Positions 1-9,769 of a DNA stretch of 64,000 nt are shown one piece after another (within the stretch, counting starts at the first letter, position 1; each line of letters opens with the position of its first letter). The notes beneath the pieces were generated by a model. The model ran no database searches, was not told where the DNA came from, and was given only the letters and a program-made list of their open reading frames with translations. The stretch is from positions 1,116,001 to 1,180,000 of the forward strand of contig NZ_CP014943.1 in NCBI RefSeq assembly GCF_002077175.1, in the 5' to 3' direction. Source of the stretch: Colwellia sp. PAMC 21821. GTDB lineage: Bacteria; Pseudomonadota; Gammaproteobacteria; Enterobacterales; Alteromonadaceae. Made by a program: the position numbers and the translations under genes.

Positions 1-276
1 GTTCAGGGGCAATAAAAAACTGAAATTAATATTTCAAGCGACAAGAATTATTACGCTCTAACAAGTAACGTTATTAAAAAACAAGCAAGTAATACTCATA
101 TCGAGCCATTTTTAGTACGGCTAAAGTCAGTTTATCCTGCACTCAATTAGCGATAAATATAACTTAGTTAAAAATAATAACAGAAAAGTGGTAATAAGAT
201 TTGCAGTCAGGGGGTACTCTAGGTGAAAATAAGCGCAATTTATATCCCATCAAATTTAACATTAATTGGAGCAATT

Positions 277-2262
277 ATGCCGTCGCGTCAACAACTGGCC
301 AATGCAATTCGAGTTTTAAGCATGGATGCCGTGCAAAAAGCTAAATCAGGACACCCTGGAGCCCCTATGGGGATGGCAGATATCGCTGAAGTTTTATGGC
401 GTGACTTTCTAAAACATAATCCAACCGATCCACAATGGGTTGATCGTGACCGCTTTGTTTTATCTAACGGCCATGGTTCTATGCTTATATATTCATTATT
501 GCATCTGACCGGTTATGATTTGCCGATGAGCGAATTAAAAAACTTCCGCCAATTGCACTCTAAAACGCCAGGCCACCCTGAATACGGTTACACGCCAGGC
601 GTAGAAACTACTACAGGCCCATTGGGTGCTGGTATGTCGAATGCTGTTGGCATGGCGATAGCTGAAAAAACATTGGCTGCACAGTTTAACCGTGAAGGTC
701 ATAACATTGTCGATCACAACACCTATGTATTTTTAGGTGACGGGTGTTTGATGGAAGGTATTTCACATGAAGTATGTTCATTAGCCGGTACTTTAGGTTT
801 AGGAAAACTTGTCGCCTTTTGGGATGATAACGGTATTTCAATCGACGGTCATGTTGAAGGTTGGTTCACTGACGATACACCTGCTCGATTTGAAGCTTAC
901 GGCTGGCATGTTATCAGTGACGTTGATGGTCACGATAGTGCAGCTATTGCTGCTGCCATAGCTGCTGCCAAAGCCGTTACTGATAAACCTACTATGATTT
1001 GTTGTAAAACAGTGATTGGTTTTGGTTCACCAAATAAATCAGGCACACACGACTGTCACGGCGCTCCATTAGGCGATGATGAAATTGCAGCTACACGCGA
1101 GTTCCTTAATTGGCCACATGCTCCATTTGAAATTCCAGCTGATGTATACGCTGATTGGGATCAAAAAGAAAAAGGCGCTACTGAACAAGCCAGCTGGAAT
1201 GAAAAATTTGCTGCTTACCAAGCCGCACATCCAGCATTAGCTGCAGAATACGAACGTCGTGTAATTAACGGTGATTTACCTGCAGAGTTTGAAGAAAAAG
1301 CTAATGCCTACATTCTAGAGTGCCAGGAAAAAGCTGAAAACGTAGCTTCGCGTAAAGCATCGCAAAACACTATTGAAGTATTTGGTGCTATGTTACCTGA
1401 ATTATTGGGTGGCTCTGCCGATTTAGCGGGTTCAAACTTAACACTTTGGTCCGGTTCAAAAGGTATTCAAGATAATGCTGATGGTAACTACATTTATTAC
1501 GGTGTACGTGAATTTGGCATGAGCGGTATTATGAACGGCATTTCATTGCATGGCGGCTTTATTAACTATGGCGCTACCTTCATGATGTTTATGGAATACG
1601 CGCGTAACGCAGTACGTATGTCAGCATTAATGGGCATTCAAAACATTTTTGTCTATACCCATGATTCAATTGGCCAAGGTGAAGATGGCCCAACGCATCA
1701 ACCGATTGAGCAGTTAACAAACTTACGTACTACCCCGAACATGGTGACATGGCGTCCAGCCGATGCAACCGAGTCTGCTGTAGCATGGAAAAATGCTGTT
1801 GAACGCCAAAAAGCGCCAACATCATTAATCTTTTCACGCCAAGGTTTACCGGCTTTAAGTCGCACCAGTGCACAAGTTACTGATATCGCTAAAGGTGGCT
1901 ACATATTAAAAGATAGCGTTGGTACACCAGAAGTGATTTTGATTGCTACTGGCTCTGAAGTGTCATTAGCATTGAAAGCAGCCGAAAGCTTAGGCGACAC
2001 TGTTCGTGTTGTTTCTATGCCGTCTACCAATATTTTTGATGCGCAAGATAATGCATACAAAGCATCAGTATTACCAACAGCGGTAACTAAGCGTGTTGCT
2101 ATCGAAGCCGCGCATACTGACTTTTGGTATAAATACGTAGGTTTAAGTGGAAAAGTGGTTGGCATGACGACCTTTGGTGAGTCAGCGCCTGGTAATGTAT
2201 TACTTGAGCACTTTGGTTTTACAGTTGAAAACGTAGTTAAAACGGTGAATAGCTTAAACTAA
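277..2262 (+). CDS. tkt: Transketolase
   Basis: Thiamine-diphosphate transketolase of the non-oxidative pentose phosphate pathway, moving two-carbon units between sugar phosphates in the cytoplasm. The 661 residues match the usual bacterial length. Visible motifs are the N-terminal [10 protein letters not shown], the ThDP/Mg motif [27 protein letters not shown], and [13 protein letters not shown] in the pyrimidine-binding domain. The frame opens at a GTG 54 bases upstream, but the ATG at 277 has a GGAG-like ribosome site just before it and gives the family N-terminus [12 protein letters not shown], so I start there. It heads a same-strand run with epd, pgk and fba, although a strong hairpin follows the gene. 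Identity is certain; paralogue letter (tktA or tktB) cannot be decided. Confidence 0.97.
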   Translation: MPSRQQLANAIRVLSMDAVQKAKSGHPGAPMGMADIAEVLWRDFLKHNPTDPQWVDRDRFVLSNGHGSMLIYSLLHLTGYDLPMSELKNFRQLHSKTPGHPEYGYTPGVETTTGPLGAGMSNAVGMAIAEKTLAAQFNREGHNIVDHNTYVFLGDGCLMEGISHEVCSLAGTLGLGKLVAFWDDNGISIDGHVEGWFTDDTPARFEAYGWHVISDVDGHDSAAIAAAIAAAKAVTDKPTMICCKTVIGFGSPNKSGTHDCHGAPLGDDEIAATREFLNWPHAPFEIPADVYADWDQKEKGATEQASWNEKFAAYQAAHPALAAEYERRVINGDLPAEFEEKANAYILECQEKAENVASRKASQNTIEVFGAMLPELLGGSADLAGSNLTLWSGSKGIQDNADGNYIYYGVREFGMSGIMNGISLHGGFINYGATFMMFMEYARNAVRMSALMGIQNIFVYTHDSIGQGEDGPTHQPIEQLTNLRTTPNMVTWRPADATESAVAWKNAVERQKAPTSLIFSRQGLPALSRTSAQVTDIAKGGYILKDSVGTPEVILIATGSEVSLALKAAESLGDTVRVVSMPSTNIFDAQDNAYKASVLPTAVTKRVAIEAAHTDFWYKYVGLSGKVVGMTTFGESAPGNVLLEHFGFTVENVVKTVNSLN

Positions 2263-2291
2263 TCTCGTTTTATTACCGTCAAACGGTATTT

Positions 2292-2324
2292 ATAGCCAGT
2301 TAACTTATACTTAACTGGCTATTT
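2292..2324 (+). terminator. Hairpin terminator after tkt
   Basis: A perfect 12-bp inverted repeat (2292-2303 with 2311-2322) surrounds a 7-base loop and is followed by a very short T run. It lies 30 bases after the tkt stop and 37 bases before epd. The weak T tract suggests partial termination, allowing some read-through into epd. Confidence 0.6.
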
Positions 2325-2360
2325 CCTTCACCAAGTTCGTTATCAATAAGATCCCAAAAT

Positions 2361-3374
2361 ATGTCAATTAATATCGCAATAAATGGCTTTGGAAGAATCG
2401 GCAGAAATGTTGTTCGTGCACTTTATGAAAACGGCAGAGCCAACGACTTTACGTTAGTTGCTATTAATGAGCTTGCCGATCCTGAAGGCATAGCTCACTT
2501 ATTAAAATACGATTCTACCCACGGTCGCTTTTCATTTTCGGTTCAACAAAGCGATGGAAAACTATTTATCGCGGGCGACGAAATCGCTTTGAGTCATGAA
2601 GCCGAAATAGCAGATTTACCATGGCAACAGCACAATATCGACATTGTTATTGATTGTACCGGCAAGTTTGGCAGCCAAGCAGATGGCCTGCTTCACATTA
2701 AGCAGGGTGCAAAAAAGGTTTTGTTTTCCCATCCCGGTTCACAAGATTTAGACGCTACTATTATTTATGGTATTAATCATCAGCAACTAACTGCTGCTGA
2801 AAAAGTGGTTTCAAACGGCTCTTGTACTACCAACTGTGTGGTGCCTGTTATTCAGGTTTTAGATAAAGCTTTTGGCGTTGAAAGTGGTGCTATTACGACC
2901 ATTCACTCTTCGATGCATGATCAACAAGTTATTGACGCTTATCATCCCGACTTACGACGTTCTCGTGCCGCCAGTCAATCAATAATACCCGTTGACACTA
3001 AACTTGCCGCAGGTATTGAGCGCATTTTGCCTAAGTTTGCCGGTCGCTTTGAAGCGATTGCGGTGCGAGTGCCCACTATCAATGTAACCGCTATGGACTT
3101 GAGCTTAAACTTATCTAGCGATGCCACTATTGCACAAATTAACCAAGCGATTGTCGACGCGCAAAACAATGGTTTAGCTGGGATTTTGGGCTATACCACT
3201 GAGCCGCTAGTGTCGATCGACTTCAATCATGACCCTCATTCCAGCATTGTTGACGGTAATCAAACACGTGTCAGTCACAAGCGTTTAGTTAAGCTACTCA
3301 TTTGGTGTGATAACGAATGGGGCTTCGCTAACCGTTTACTAGACACTGCCTATACTATGGGCAAAGTCGGTTAG
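2361..3374 (+). CDS. epd: D-erythrose-4-phosphate dehydrogenase
   Basis: Epd oxidises erythrose 4-phosphate to 4-phosphoerythronate with NAD, the first step of the DXP-dependent branch of pyridoxal phosphate synthesis. The sequence (337 aa) is a GAPDH-fold protein: Rossmann motif [19 protein letters not shown] at the N-terminus, catalytic Cys near residue 155 in SNGSCTTNC, and the catalytic His in [17 protein letters not shown]. The stretch [20 protein letters not shown] is typical of Epd rather than glycolytic GapA. It sits between tkt and pgk, the classical gammaproteobacterial order epd-pgk-fba. The window also holds pdxA, the third step of the same pathway. Confident in Epd over GapA from motif and context. 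Confidence 0.93.
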   Translation: MSINIAINGFGRIGRNVVRALYENGRANDFTLVAINELADPEGIAHLLKYDSTHGRFSFSVQQSDGKLFIAGDEIALSHEAEIADLPWQQHNIDIVIDCTGKFGSQADGLLHIKQGAKKVLFSHPGSQDLDATIIYGINHQQLTAAEKVVSNGSCTTNCVVPVIQVLDKAFGVESGAITTIHSSMHDQQVIDAYHPDLRRSRAASQSIIPVDTKLAAGIERILPKFAGRFEAIAVRVPTINVTAMDLSLNLSSDATIAQINQAIVDAQNNGLAGILGYTTEPLVSIDFNHDPHSSIVDGNQTRVSHKRLVKLLIWCDNEWGFANRLLDTAYTMGKVG

Positions 3375-3444
3375 TTCGACACAGTCAGCTATTAAATTTT
3401 TTAAATTTACTTAACAGTTAAACTTCTACCAACAGGAAATAAAC

Positions 3445-4623
3445 ATGTCAGTAATCAAAATGACCGATTTAGCATTAAACAATCAACGTGTGCTAATTCG
3501 TGAAGACTTAAATGTGCCAGTTAAAGATGGCAAAATCACCTCAGACGCTCGCTTAAGAGCTGCCTTACCAACACTTAGATTAGCTTTAGAAGTCGGTGCG
3601 AAAGTGATGGTTATGTCGCATTTAGGACGCCCAACCGAAGGCGAATATAATGCAGAGTTCTCATTACAGCCTGTTGCCGACTATCTTAGTGCAGCGCTTA
3701 ATGTACCGGTTCGTTTAGCTAAAAGTTACCTTGATGGTGTAGATGTTAACATTGGCGAATTGGTCATATTTGAAAATATTCGTTTTAATGTTGGCGAAAA
3801 AAACAATGATGACACCTTATCAAAAAAATTAGCCGCGTTATGTGATGTTTTCGTTATGGACGCATTTGGTACTGCTCATCGCGCGCAAGCGAGCACTCAT
3901 GGCGTGGCAAAATATGCTCCTATTGCTTGTGCTGGGCCACTATTGGCCGGTGAATTATCAGCTTTATCAAAAGCACTTGATAACCCTGCTCGCCCATTAG
4001 TTGCCATTGTTGGCGGCTCGAAAGTTTCAACTAAACTGACCGTACTAGATTCATTAGCCGGCATTGTTGACCAATTAGTGGTTGGCGGCGGTATTGCTAA
4101 TACCTTTATTGCCTCACAGGGCCATAATGTTGGTAAATCATTATTCGAAGCTGACCTAGTCGATGAAGCTAAGCGCTTAACAAAACAAGCAAACGATAAT
4201 AATGGTTCAATTCCAGTACCTACAGATGTCGTGGTTGGCAAAGAGTTCTCTGAAACTGCAGTCGCAACACTTAAAAATGTCAGCGACGTTGACGACAGCG
4301 ATATGATTTTTGATATAGGTCCTCAAAGCGCTAAAGCGCTGGCTGAAATTATCGCTAATGCCGGTACCGTAGTTTGGAATGGCCCCGTTGGTGTATTTGA
4401 ATTTGATCAATTTGGTAAAGGCACTGAAGTTATCGCCCGCGCTATTGCTAGCAGCAAGGCATTCTCTATCGCTGGCGGTGGTGACACATTAGCCGCTGTA
4501 GATAAATATGGTATTGCCGATCAAGTGTCATATATTTCAACAGGTGGCGGTGCTTTCCTTGAATTTTTAGAAGGCAAGAAGTTGCCGGCAGTAGAAATAC
4601 TAGAAGCGCGCGCTAAGGCATAA
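3445..4623 (+). CDS. pgk: Phosphoglycerate kinase
   Basis: Glycolytic/gluconeogenic enzyme transferring phosphate between 1,3-bisphosphoglycerate and ADP. The 392-residue protein has the usual PGK two-domain layout: N-terminal substrate-binding domain with [16 protein letters not shown], the SHLGRPTEG motif and the [10 protein letters not shown] stretch; C-terminal nucleotide domain with [29 protein letters not shown] and the GGGDTLAAV phosphate loop. The ATG follows an AGGA ribosome site with good spacing. It is 70 bases after epd, so probably co-transcribed, and a strong terminator follows before fba. Confidence 0.97.
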   Translation: MSVIKMTDLALNNQRVLIREDLNVPVKDGKITSDARLRAALPTLRLALEVGAKVMVMSHLGRPTEGEYNAEFSLQPVADYLSAALNVPVRLAKSYLDGVDVNIGELVIFENIRFNVGEKNNDDTLSKKLAALCDVFVMDAFGTAHRAQASTHGVAKYAPIACAGPLLAGELSALSKALDNPARPLVAIVGGSKVSTKLTVLDSLAGIVDQLVVGGGIANTFIASQGHNVGKSLFEADLVDEAKRLTKQANDNNGSIPVPTDVVVGKEFSETAVATLKNVSDVDDSDMIFDIGPQSAKALAEIIANAGTVVWNGPVGVFEFDQFGKGTEVIARAIASSKAFSIAGGGDTLAAVDKYGIADQVSYISTGGGAFLEFLEGKKLPAVEILEARAKA

Positions 4624-4690
4624 CCTCCAAAAGCGCACCATGCCTGCCTATATACTAAACATTAAACACTAAATATATAAGCTAAATAGT

Positions 4691-4719
4691 TGGCAGTGCT
4701 CAATTGCACTGCCATTTTT
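4691..4719 (+). terminator. Rho-independent terminator of pgk
   Basis: Perfect 9-bp stem (4691-4699 with 4706-4714), 6-base loop, then five T. It is 67 bases after the pgk stop and separates pgk from fba, implying that fba has its own promoter. Confidence 0.85.
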
Positions 4720-4980
4720 GTTCTCAGCGTTTAAATTACATCCAACTTCAGCCATATAAAAAAATCGCGTTTGCCCTTAATTAAAACCATCAAAAAATAA
4801 TTTTTATTCACTCCCCACAATTCGTAGTAAAATTACATAACTATCCGCGTATTTTTCAGGAAAAAACGATTAATCCATCGTTATTTTCGTAATTAATATA
4901 CAAAAACAATCAATGGCAAATAAATAGAATTTTTAAGTGCTATAGCGATATTTTTTCTAGTGCAATGCACTAAATCCATC

Positions 4981-4989
4981 TGATATAAT
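4981..4989 (+). promoter_or_regulatory. Extended -10 promoter element for fba
   Basis: TGATATAAT matches the extended -10 consensus (TGn then TATAAT) exactly. No good -35 hexamer is visible at 17-18 bases upstream, as often seen with extended -10 promoters. The predicted start of transcription would be near 4996, about 75 bases before the fba start codon. Confidence 0.5.
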
Positions 4990-5070
4990 TACGGTACGAA
5001 AGCGTTAAGTTTCACAATGAAACTTTTCAAAACCAATTTTGTTTCTATTTATTATCACAGGAGTTAGTTC

Positions 5071-6135
5071 ATGGCTTTAGTTTCTATGCGCCAAATGTTA
5101 GATCATGCAGCTGAACACGGTTACGGTATTCCAGCCTTTAACGTTAACAATTTAGAACAAGTTAGAGCCATTATGCTTGCTGCTAACGACACTAATAGCC
5201 CAGTAATACTGCAGGGTTCTGCCGGTGCTAGAGCCTATGCAGGCGCACCTTTTTTACGCCATTTGATCTTAGCAGCAATTGAAGAATTTCCACATATTCC
5301 TGTCGTAATGCATCAAGATCACGGCACCTCGCCAAGTGTTTGCCAGCGCTCAATTCAATTAGGCTTTTCATCAGTAATGATGGATGGTTCATTAATGGAT
5401 GACGGTAAAACACCTTCAAGCTATGAATACAATGTTGATGTTACTCGTCGTACAGTAGAAATGGCGCACGCCTGTGGTGTTTCCGTTGAAGGTGAGTTAG
5501 GTTGTTTAGGTTCGCTTGAAACTGGTGAAGCTGGTGAAGAAGACGGCATAGGTGCTGTTGGAAAACTCACTATGGATCAAATGCTAACTGACCCTGAAGA
5601 AGCTGCTGACTTTGTCCAAAAAACACAAGTTGACGCTTTAGCCATTGCTTGTGGTACTTCGCATGGTGCTTATAAATTTACTCGTCCACCTACGGGCGAT
5701 ATATTAGCTATCGATCGCATTAAAGCGATACATAACCGTATTCCTAATACACATTTAGTGATGCATGGCTCTTCATCAGTACCACAAGAATGGTTAGCTA
5801 TCATTAATAAATATGGTGGTAATATCCCAGAAACTTATGGTGTACCTGTTGAGCAAATTCAAGAAGGCATTAAAAACGGTGTGCGAAAAATTAACATCGA
5901 TACCGATTTACGTTTAGCGTCTACCGGTGCTGTTCGTCGCTTCTTGGCTGAAAATCCAAGTGAATTTGATCCACGTAAATTCTTAAAAGCTTCAACTCAA
6001 GCTATGTATGATATTTGTAAAGCACGCTACGAAGCCTTTGGTGCCGTTGGCCATGCAGCTACCATTAAACCTATATCCCTAGATAATATGTTTATGCAAT
6101 ATTCTACGGGTAAATTAGACGCTATAATTAAGTAA
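5071..6135 (+). CDS. fba: Fructose-bisphosphate aldolase class II, Calvin cycle subtype
   Basis: Zinc-dependent aldolase that cleaves or forms fructose 1,6-bisphosphate. The 354-residue length, the opening [20 protein letters not shown] and the insert containing [16 protein letters not shown] fit the class II subtype often annotated Calvin cycle subtype, which also serves gluconeogenesis in heterotrophs. Zinc and substrate residues are visible in [34 protein letters not shown] and [10 protein letters not shown] strong AGGAG precedes the ATG. It follows pgk as in many gammaproteobacteria but has its own promoter element and terminator. No RuBisCO or phosphoribulokinase is present, so a carbon-fixing role is not implied. 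Confidence 0.96.
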   Translation: MALVSMRQMLDHAAEHGYGIPAFNVNNLEQVRAIMLAANDTNSPVILQGSAGARAYAGAPFLRHLILAAIEEFPHIPVVMHQDHGTSPSVCQRSIQLGFSSVMMDGSLMDDGKTPSSYEYNVDVTRRTVEMAHACGVSVEGELGCLGSLETGEAGEEDGIGAVGKLTMDQMLTDPEEAADFVQKTQVDALAIACGTSHGAYKFTRPPTGDILAIDRIKAIHNRIPNTHLVMHGSSSVPQEWLAIINKYGGNIPETYGVPVEQIQEGIKNGVRKINIDTDLRLASTGAVRRFLAENPSEFDPRKFLKASTQAMYDICKARYEAFGAVGHAATIKPISLDNMFMQYSTGKLDAIIK

Positions 6136-6200
6136 TATCTGTTTGATTTTATTAGCCCCTGCGATATAGCGATAGCTAAACAATATTGAGCTTTATAAAC

Positions 6201-6235
6201 AAAAATCCGATGACACTTTGCATCGGATTTTTTTA
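6201..6235 (+). terminator. Rho-independent terminator of fba
   Basis: Perfect 12-bp stem (6201-6212 with 6221-6232) with an 8-base loop and a run of T. It is 65 bases after the fba stop. Confidence 0.85.
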
Positions 6236-6389
6236 TACCTGTTATTCAAACACAAGAAAAGCAAGTTCCCCCTTTAATACCACTGACTTGGCTAAGTTTT
6301 GAAACATTCGTTTAATTTATTAACAATTTAATGAAATTTAATTTCATGTTCATTATAATCCCCCATTTATAATAATGTTAAGAGTAACA

Positions 6390-7220
6390 ATGGACATAAT
6401 TCAAAATTGGCTTGTCGATAATCAACAAATGTTAATAGACTTTACGATTAAATTATTAGTTGCGATAGCCATCATTTTCATCGGTAAGTTTGTTGCAAAC
6501 TTGGTTCGTGAAGGCATAGTCAAAGTCATGCGACTTAGAGGCATGGATGAAGCTATTATTTCATTTCTCGGTAGCTTAATTTACGGCATGTTGTTCCTTG
6601 TTGTTATTATTACGGCTATATCACACTTAGGTTTTAACACAACGTCACTTGTTGCAATCGTCGGTGCTGCCGGGTTAGCTATTGGTTTAGCGTTACAGGG
6701 CTCTTTATCTAATTTCGCCTCTGGTGTACTGCTTATTATATTAAAACCATTTAAAAGTGGCGACTTCATCGATGTTGCGGGTGTTTCAGGCATTGTTGAA
6801 GAAATTCATGTTTTTTCAACCAAGTTGAGAACCGGTGATAATAAAGCCGTAATAATTCCGAACGGCAAAATTACCTCTAGTACGATTACCAACTTTTCAA
6901 CCAAGCCAGAGCGCCGCCTAGATCTAGTTATAGGGGTGAGTTACGAAGCAGATCTTGCCGTCACTAAAGCATTACTAACCAAGCTCACTAATGAGCATGA
7001 ATTAGTCATGAAAGAAAAAGAAGTCGTCATTGGTGTGCAAGAATTAGCCGAAAGCTCAGTAAATTTTGTCGTTCGCCCTTGGGTTAAATCAGGTGATTAC
7101 TGGCCATTACATCGCGATTTACTTGAAAAAATTAAAGTAGCGCTAGACAATGCAGGCATAGAAATACCTTATCCACAATTATCTTTACATGTAAGAAAGG
7201 AAGAAACGAATGAGTCATAA
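6390..7220 (+). CDS. mscS: Small-conductance mechanosensitive channel MscS
   Basis: Inner-membrane tension-gated channel that releases solutes on hypo-osmotic shock. Three N-terminal membrane helices are visible. The pore helix carries the Gly/Ala pattern GAAGLAIGLALQGSLSNFA, almost as in E. coli MscS, and is followed by the beta domain (GDFIDVAGVSGIVEEIHVF, IIPNGKI) and the C-terminal alpha/beta domain. I start at 6390 (276 aa): the upstream in-frame ATG at 6375 has no ribosome site, whereas AAGAG sits 5 bases before 6390, and the product then aligns with the 286-residue E. coli protein. The last 11 bases overlap the next gene, so the two are probably translationally coupled. Confidence 0.93.
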   Translation: MDIIQNWLVDNQQMLIDFTIKLLVAIAIIFIGKFVANLVREGIVKVMRLRGMDEAIISFLGSLIYGMLFLVVIITAISHLGFNTTSLVAIVGAAGLAIGLALQGSLSNFASGVLLIILKPFKSGDFIDVAGVSGIVEEIHVFSTKLRTGDNKAVIIPNGKITSSTITNFSTKPERRLDLVIGVSYEADLAVTKALLTKLTNEHELVMKEKEVVIGVQELAESSVNFVVRPWVKSGDYWPLHRDLLEKIKVALDNAGIEIPYPQLSLHVRKEETNES

Positions 7221-7989
7221 GTTAATATCAGCAGCATTATGCTGTATGCCGCTAATGGCATTAGCAGAAGAAGCCACGGCACCGAAAGTTAAGTCACCTT
7301 ATACTGCTTCTGCAGAGTTGGGCATGCTTTTCAAAACAGGTGATACAAACAGCGCAGATATTAAGTCAGGCTTTGATTTTACTCACGAAGAAGCCGCTTG
7401 GAAATCTACCGTAACATTAGGCTTGCTGATCAAGAAAAGTGAACAAGAAGATGAAAACGGTGAAGATCATTTTATCACCAGTGATCAAAAATGGACTGCG
7501 GTAGGCCAAACAAATTACAATCTAGACAAAACCAGTCCAAATTATATCTACGGCAACGTTTCATATGAAGATAACCGTTTCAGTAACTTCAGAAGCCAAA
7601 GTTCAATCTCAACAGGTTGGGGTCGTCGTTGGTTCGAAACTGAAAAAGCCACACTAGATGCAGATGTTGGTCCTGGTTATAAACGCGATGTAATTCGTGC
7701 AACTGACACTCAACCGGAAGAAACTAAAACGGCTTTTATCATACAAGCGCAAGCCTTATATAAGCGTGAAATAAATGAACACGTTTTATTTAAACAGTTA
7801 TTAGTGGCAAAATACGCACCAGAAGGCGGCGAAAATAGTACTTATAAAGCAAGAACGTCGATCACAACAAAGTTACTTGAAACATTACAGCTTAAGTTTA
7901 GCTTTACGCTAGATTACAATACTGATGTTGAAGATGGTAAAGAGAATGTAAACACCGAAACAGCAATGACCTTGGTATACAGCTTCTAA
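7210..7989 (+). CDS. DUF481 outer-membrane beta-barrel protein
   Basis: 259 residues with a signal peptide (hydrophobic segment ending MALAEE) followed by alternating beta-strand sequence ending in the terminal aromatic strand TLVYSF. The repeated motif pattern (TASAELGMLFKTGDTNSADI, VSYEDNRFSNF, DVGPGYKRDVI) is that of the DUF481/YdiY family of salt-induced outer-membrane proteins. Function is not established in the family. AGGAAG precedes the ATG and the start overlaps mscS by 11 bases, so both may answer to osmotic change; that link is inference. Confidence 0.8.
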   Translation: MSHKLISAALCCMPLMALAEEATAPKVKSPYTASAELGMLFKTGDTNSADIKSGFDFTHEEAAWKSTVTLGLLIKKSEQEDENGEDHFITSDQKWTAVGQTNYNLDKTSPNYIYGNVSYEDNRFSNFRSQSSISTGWGRRWFETEKATLDADVGPGYKRDVIRATDTQPEETKTAFIIQAQALYKREINEHVLFKQLLVAKYAPEGGENSTYKARTSITTKLLETLQLKFSFTLDYNTDVEDGKENVNTETAMTLVYSF

Positions 7990-8022
7990 GTATTAATTCC
8001 CCCCTTATTGATAATATTTTAT

Positions 8023-8054
8023 AAAGCCAGCACGTTTAACGCGCTGGCTTTTTT
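8023..8054. terminator. Bidirectional terminator between DUF481 gene and znuB
   Basis: 9-bp perfect stem (8023-8031 with 8043-8051), 11-base loop, then T on the plus side and an A-rich flank that partly serves the minus strand. It lies between two convergent genes. Confidence 0.75.
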
Positions 8055-8071
8055 ATTGCTAATTCCTCATC

Positions 8072-8833
8072 TTATCCTTTTAGGCCGACTTTGCTTATTA
8101 GCCTAAAAACTACGGCACTTAACGCTAATGACGCAACAATGGCCGCGCCACTAGGTAAGTCAAAACTTGCTGATAAGTACAATCCTAATAAATACCCGAC
8201 TAAACCAACCCCGTAAGCCCATAGTAAAACGCGCTTACCTTGTAACTTATTAATGGCTAAAGCGGGTAATATTAAGGTACTAAAAACCAGGTAAACCCCT
8301 ACAAGCTCAACCGATAGTGTTATCACTACCGCGAATAAAAGATAGAAAGCGGCTCCATCTAATATTTTAGGCTTGTAAAGTATTAACGCGAGAATAGCAG
8401 TGTAAACAATTGATGGTAATAATAATTGCTGCCAACTGACCCAAAGAATTTGTCCTGACATAAGCTGTTTAAGCAACTCGGCACCATGGGGATCATTGGA
8501 TAACAATAACATAGCTGTTACGGCTGATAAGACGTAAAAACAACCTATCATTGCTTCCAACTCTTCGGCCATATACTTGGCTAACATTGCAATAATACCT
8601 GCTCCCGCTAAGGCAAATAGTGCAGGCACCCAAACGTTTGCATAAGCAAGTTCAGCAATATCATGATCCATACGTACCACTATTGCCCCTAAAGCAGCAA
8701 TTTGTGCGATGGCTAAATCTATAAAAATAATGCCACGCTTTAGCACTTGCTTGCCCAAAACAACATGGGTTGAAAGTACTAATATACCCGCAGCGAATGC
8801 CGGTAACAGTATGGTGAGTAATTCATAATCCAT
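8072..8833 (-). CDS. znuB: Zinc ABC transporter permease (ABC-3 family)
   Basis: Inner-membrane permease of a metal ABC importer. The 253 residues form about seven or eight hydrophobic helices; the family signature VELVGVYLVFSTLILPALA lies near residues 180-200 and LKRGIIFIDLAIAQIAALGA near the N-terminus. It follows a ZnuA-like binding protein by 24 bases on the same strand. Zinc rather than manganese is inferred from the neighbouring His-rich outer-membrane protein and CxxC/HxH small protein. No ATP-binding subunit (ZnuC) lies in this cluster, so the ATPase must be encoded elsewhere. Confidence 0.85.
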   Translation of the reverse strand: MDYELLTILLPAFAAGILVLSTHVVLGKQVLKRGIIFIDLAIAQIAALGAIVVRMDHDIAELAYANVWVPALFALAGAGIIAMLAKYMAEELEAMIGCFYVLSAVTAMLLLSNDPHGAELLKQLMSGQILWVSWQQLLLPSIVYTAILALILYKPKILDGAAFYLLFAVVITLSVELVGVYLVFSTLILPALAINKLQGKRVLLWAYGVGLVGYLLGLYLSASFDLPSGAAIVASLALSAVVFRLISKVGLKG

Positions 8834-8857
8834 CGAAGGTACCTATCAATTTAGACA

Positions 8858-9769
8858 CTATTTTTGTTCGGCTTGCGCTTGACTCAATAAATTTAGCACA
8901 CTGTCATACAAGCTAAATAAATCGGTACTTTGCTCATTACCACCAACTGACAATGGCAACACAACCACAGGTAAACTCGACTTTTCAGCCAACCAATTTG
9001 CCCCACGTTGGTCTTGATAAGAAGCAATAATAATTGCTGTTATATCGCCTTTTTTCGCTTGTTTTAACAAACCTGCAAGATGACTACTGGTTGGAGGCAA
9101 GCCCGGTTTAGGCTCTAAGTCTGCTACTTGCTCAATACTGGCAAAGTCAAATAAATAGCGAAAGCTTGAGTGATAAGCAATGACCTTCATACCATTCAAG
9201 CGACTCGCTTTAATTTGCCACTGTGCCATCGCTAACTGCCAACGTTCAGCAAAGTTTGTTAACTGTTGCTGATATAAGTCACTTTGCTTTCCGTCTAGCT
9301 GTATTAACTTGCTTGTTAATGCATTGGCAATATCTAGCACGTGCTTTGGTGAAAAATGTACATGCGGATTACCTGCACTATGTACGTCACCCATGCTTCT
9401 ATCGACATTACTCATTTGATCTAAAGTTGTTACATGATCAGCAGCAAAAAACAAGCCTTTGTCTGTACTTCGCACGTTGGCATTAGCCGCTTTCATTTGT
9501 AACATGGGTAACCAACCTACTTCTAGGTCAGCACCCGCACAGATCACAAGGTCTGCCTGACGCATTTTAGCGATTAGGCTAGGTCGTGCTTGCACTTGAT
9601 GCGGATCTTGCATCGCTGTTGTTGCCGAATATATTCGCGCATTAGGAGCAAGCTCTTTTGCCAAAGCGGCATACTCAGGCTCACAAGCGAAAATATTCAT
9701 TTGTGCAAAAGCACTGTGGCTTAAGGTTAGTAAAGCGCCACTAAAGAGTAACTTAAAATTGATGCGCAT
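8858..9769 (-). CDS. znuA: Metal (zinc) ABC transporter periplasmic binding protein
   Basis: TroA/ZnuA-type periplasmic solute-binding protein of 303 residues with a signal peptide ending SHSAFAQ. Candidate metal ligands are the His in QDPHQVQARPS, the His pair in GNPHVHFSP and the His in IAYHSSFRYLFDF, spaced as in cluster A-I binding proteins. The long His/Asp-rich loop of E. coli ZnuA is absent; the His-rich sequence is instead in the upstream outer-membrane protein. The start has AGGAG at good spacing and lies inside the 3' end of that gene (17-base overlap), so translational coupling is likely. Confidence 0.85.
   Translation of the reverse strand: MRINFKLLFSGALLTLSHSAFAQMNIFACEPEYAALAKELAPNARIYSATTAMQDPHQVQARPSLIAKMRQADLVICAGADLEVGWLPMLQMKAANANVRSTDKGLFFAADHVTTLDQMSNVDRSMGDVHSAGNPHVHFSPKHVLDIANALTSKLIQLDGKQSDLYQQQLTNFAERWQLAMAQWQIKASRLNGMKVIAYHSSFRYLFDFASIEQVADLEPKPGLPPTSSHLAGLLKQAKKGDITAIIIASYQDQRGANWLAEKSSLPVVVLPLSVGGNEQSTDLFSLYDSVLNLLSQAQAEQK

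Larger units (their letters stand above)
4624..5070. other. Intergenic region pgk-fba
   Basis: 447 AT-rich bases without a credible gene. It holds a strong terminator for pgk near its left end and, about 75 bases before fba, an extended -10 element. I see nothing else in the middle part. Confidence 0.6.

Noticed and set aside
1..276. Possible gene or RNA upstream of tkt
   Set aside because: No open frame, tRNA fold or conserved hairpin was found; it is probably the tkt promoter region.
3897..4410. Long open frames on the minus strand inside pgk
   Set aside because: They are shadows of the strongly conserved pgk coding sequence.
5071..6135. Carbon fixation role for the Calvin-cycle-subtype aldolase
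   Set aside because: The subtype is common in heterotrophs, and no RuBisCO or phosphoribulokinase gene is present.
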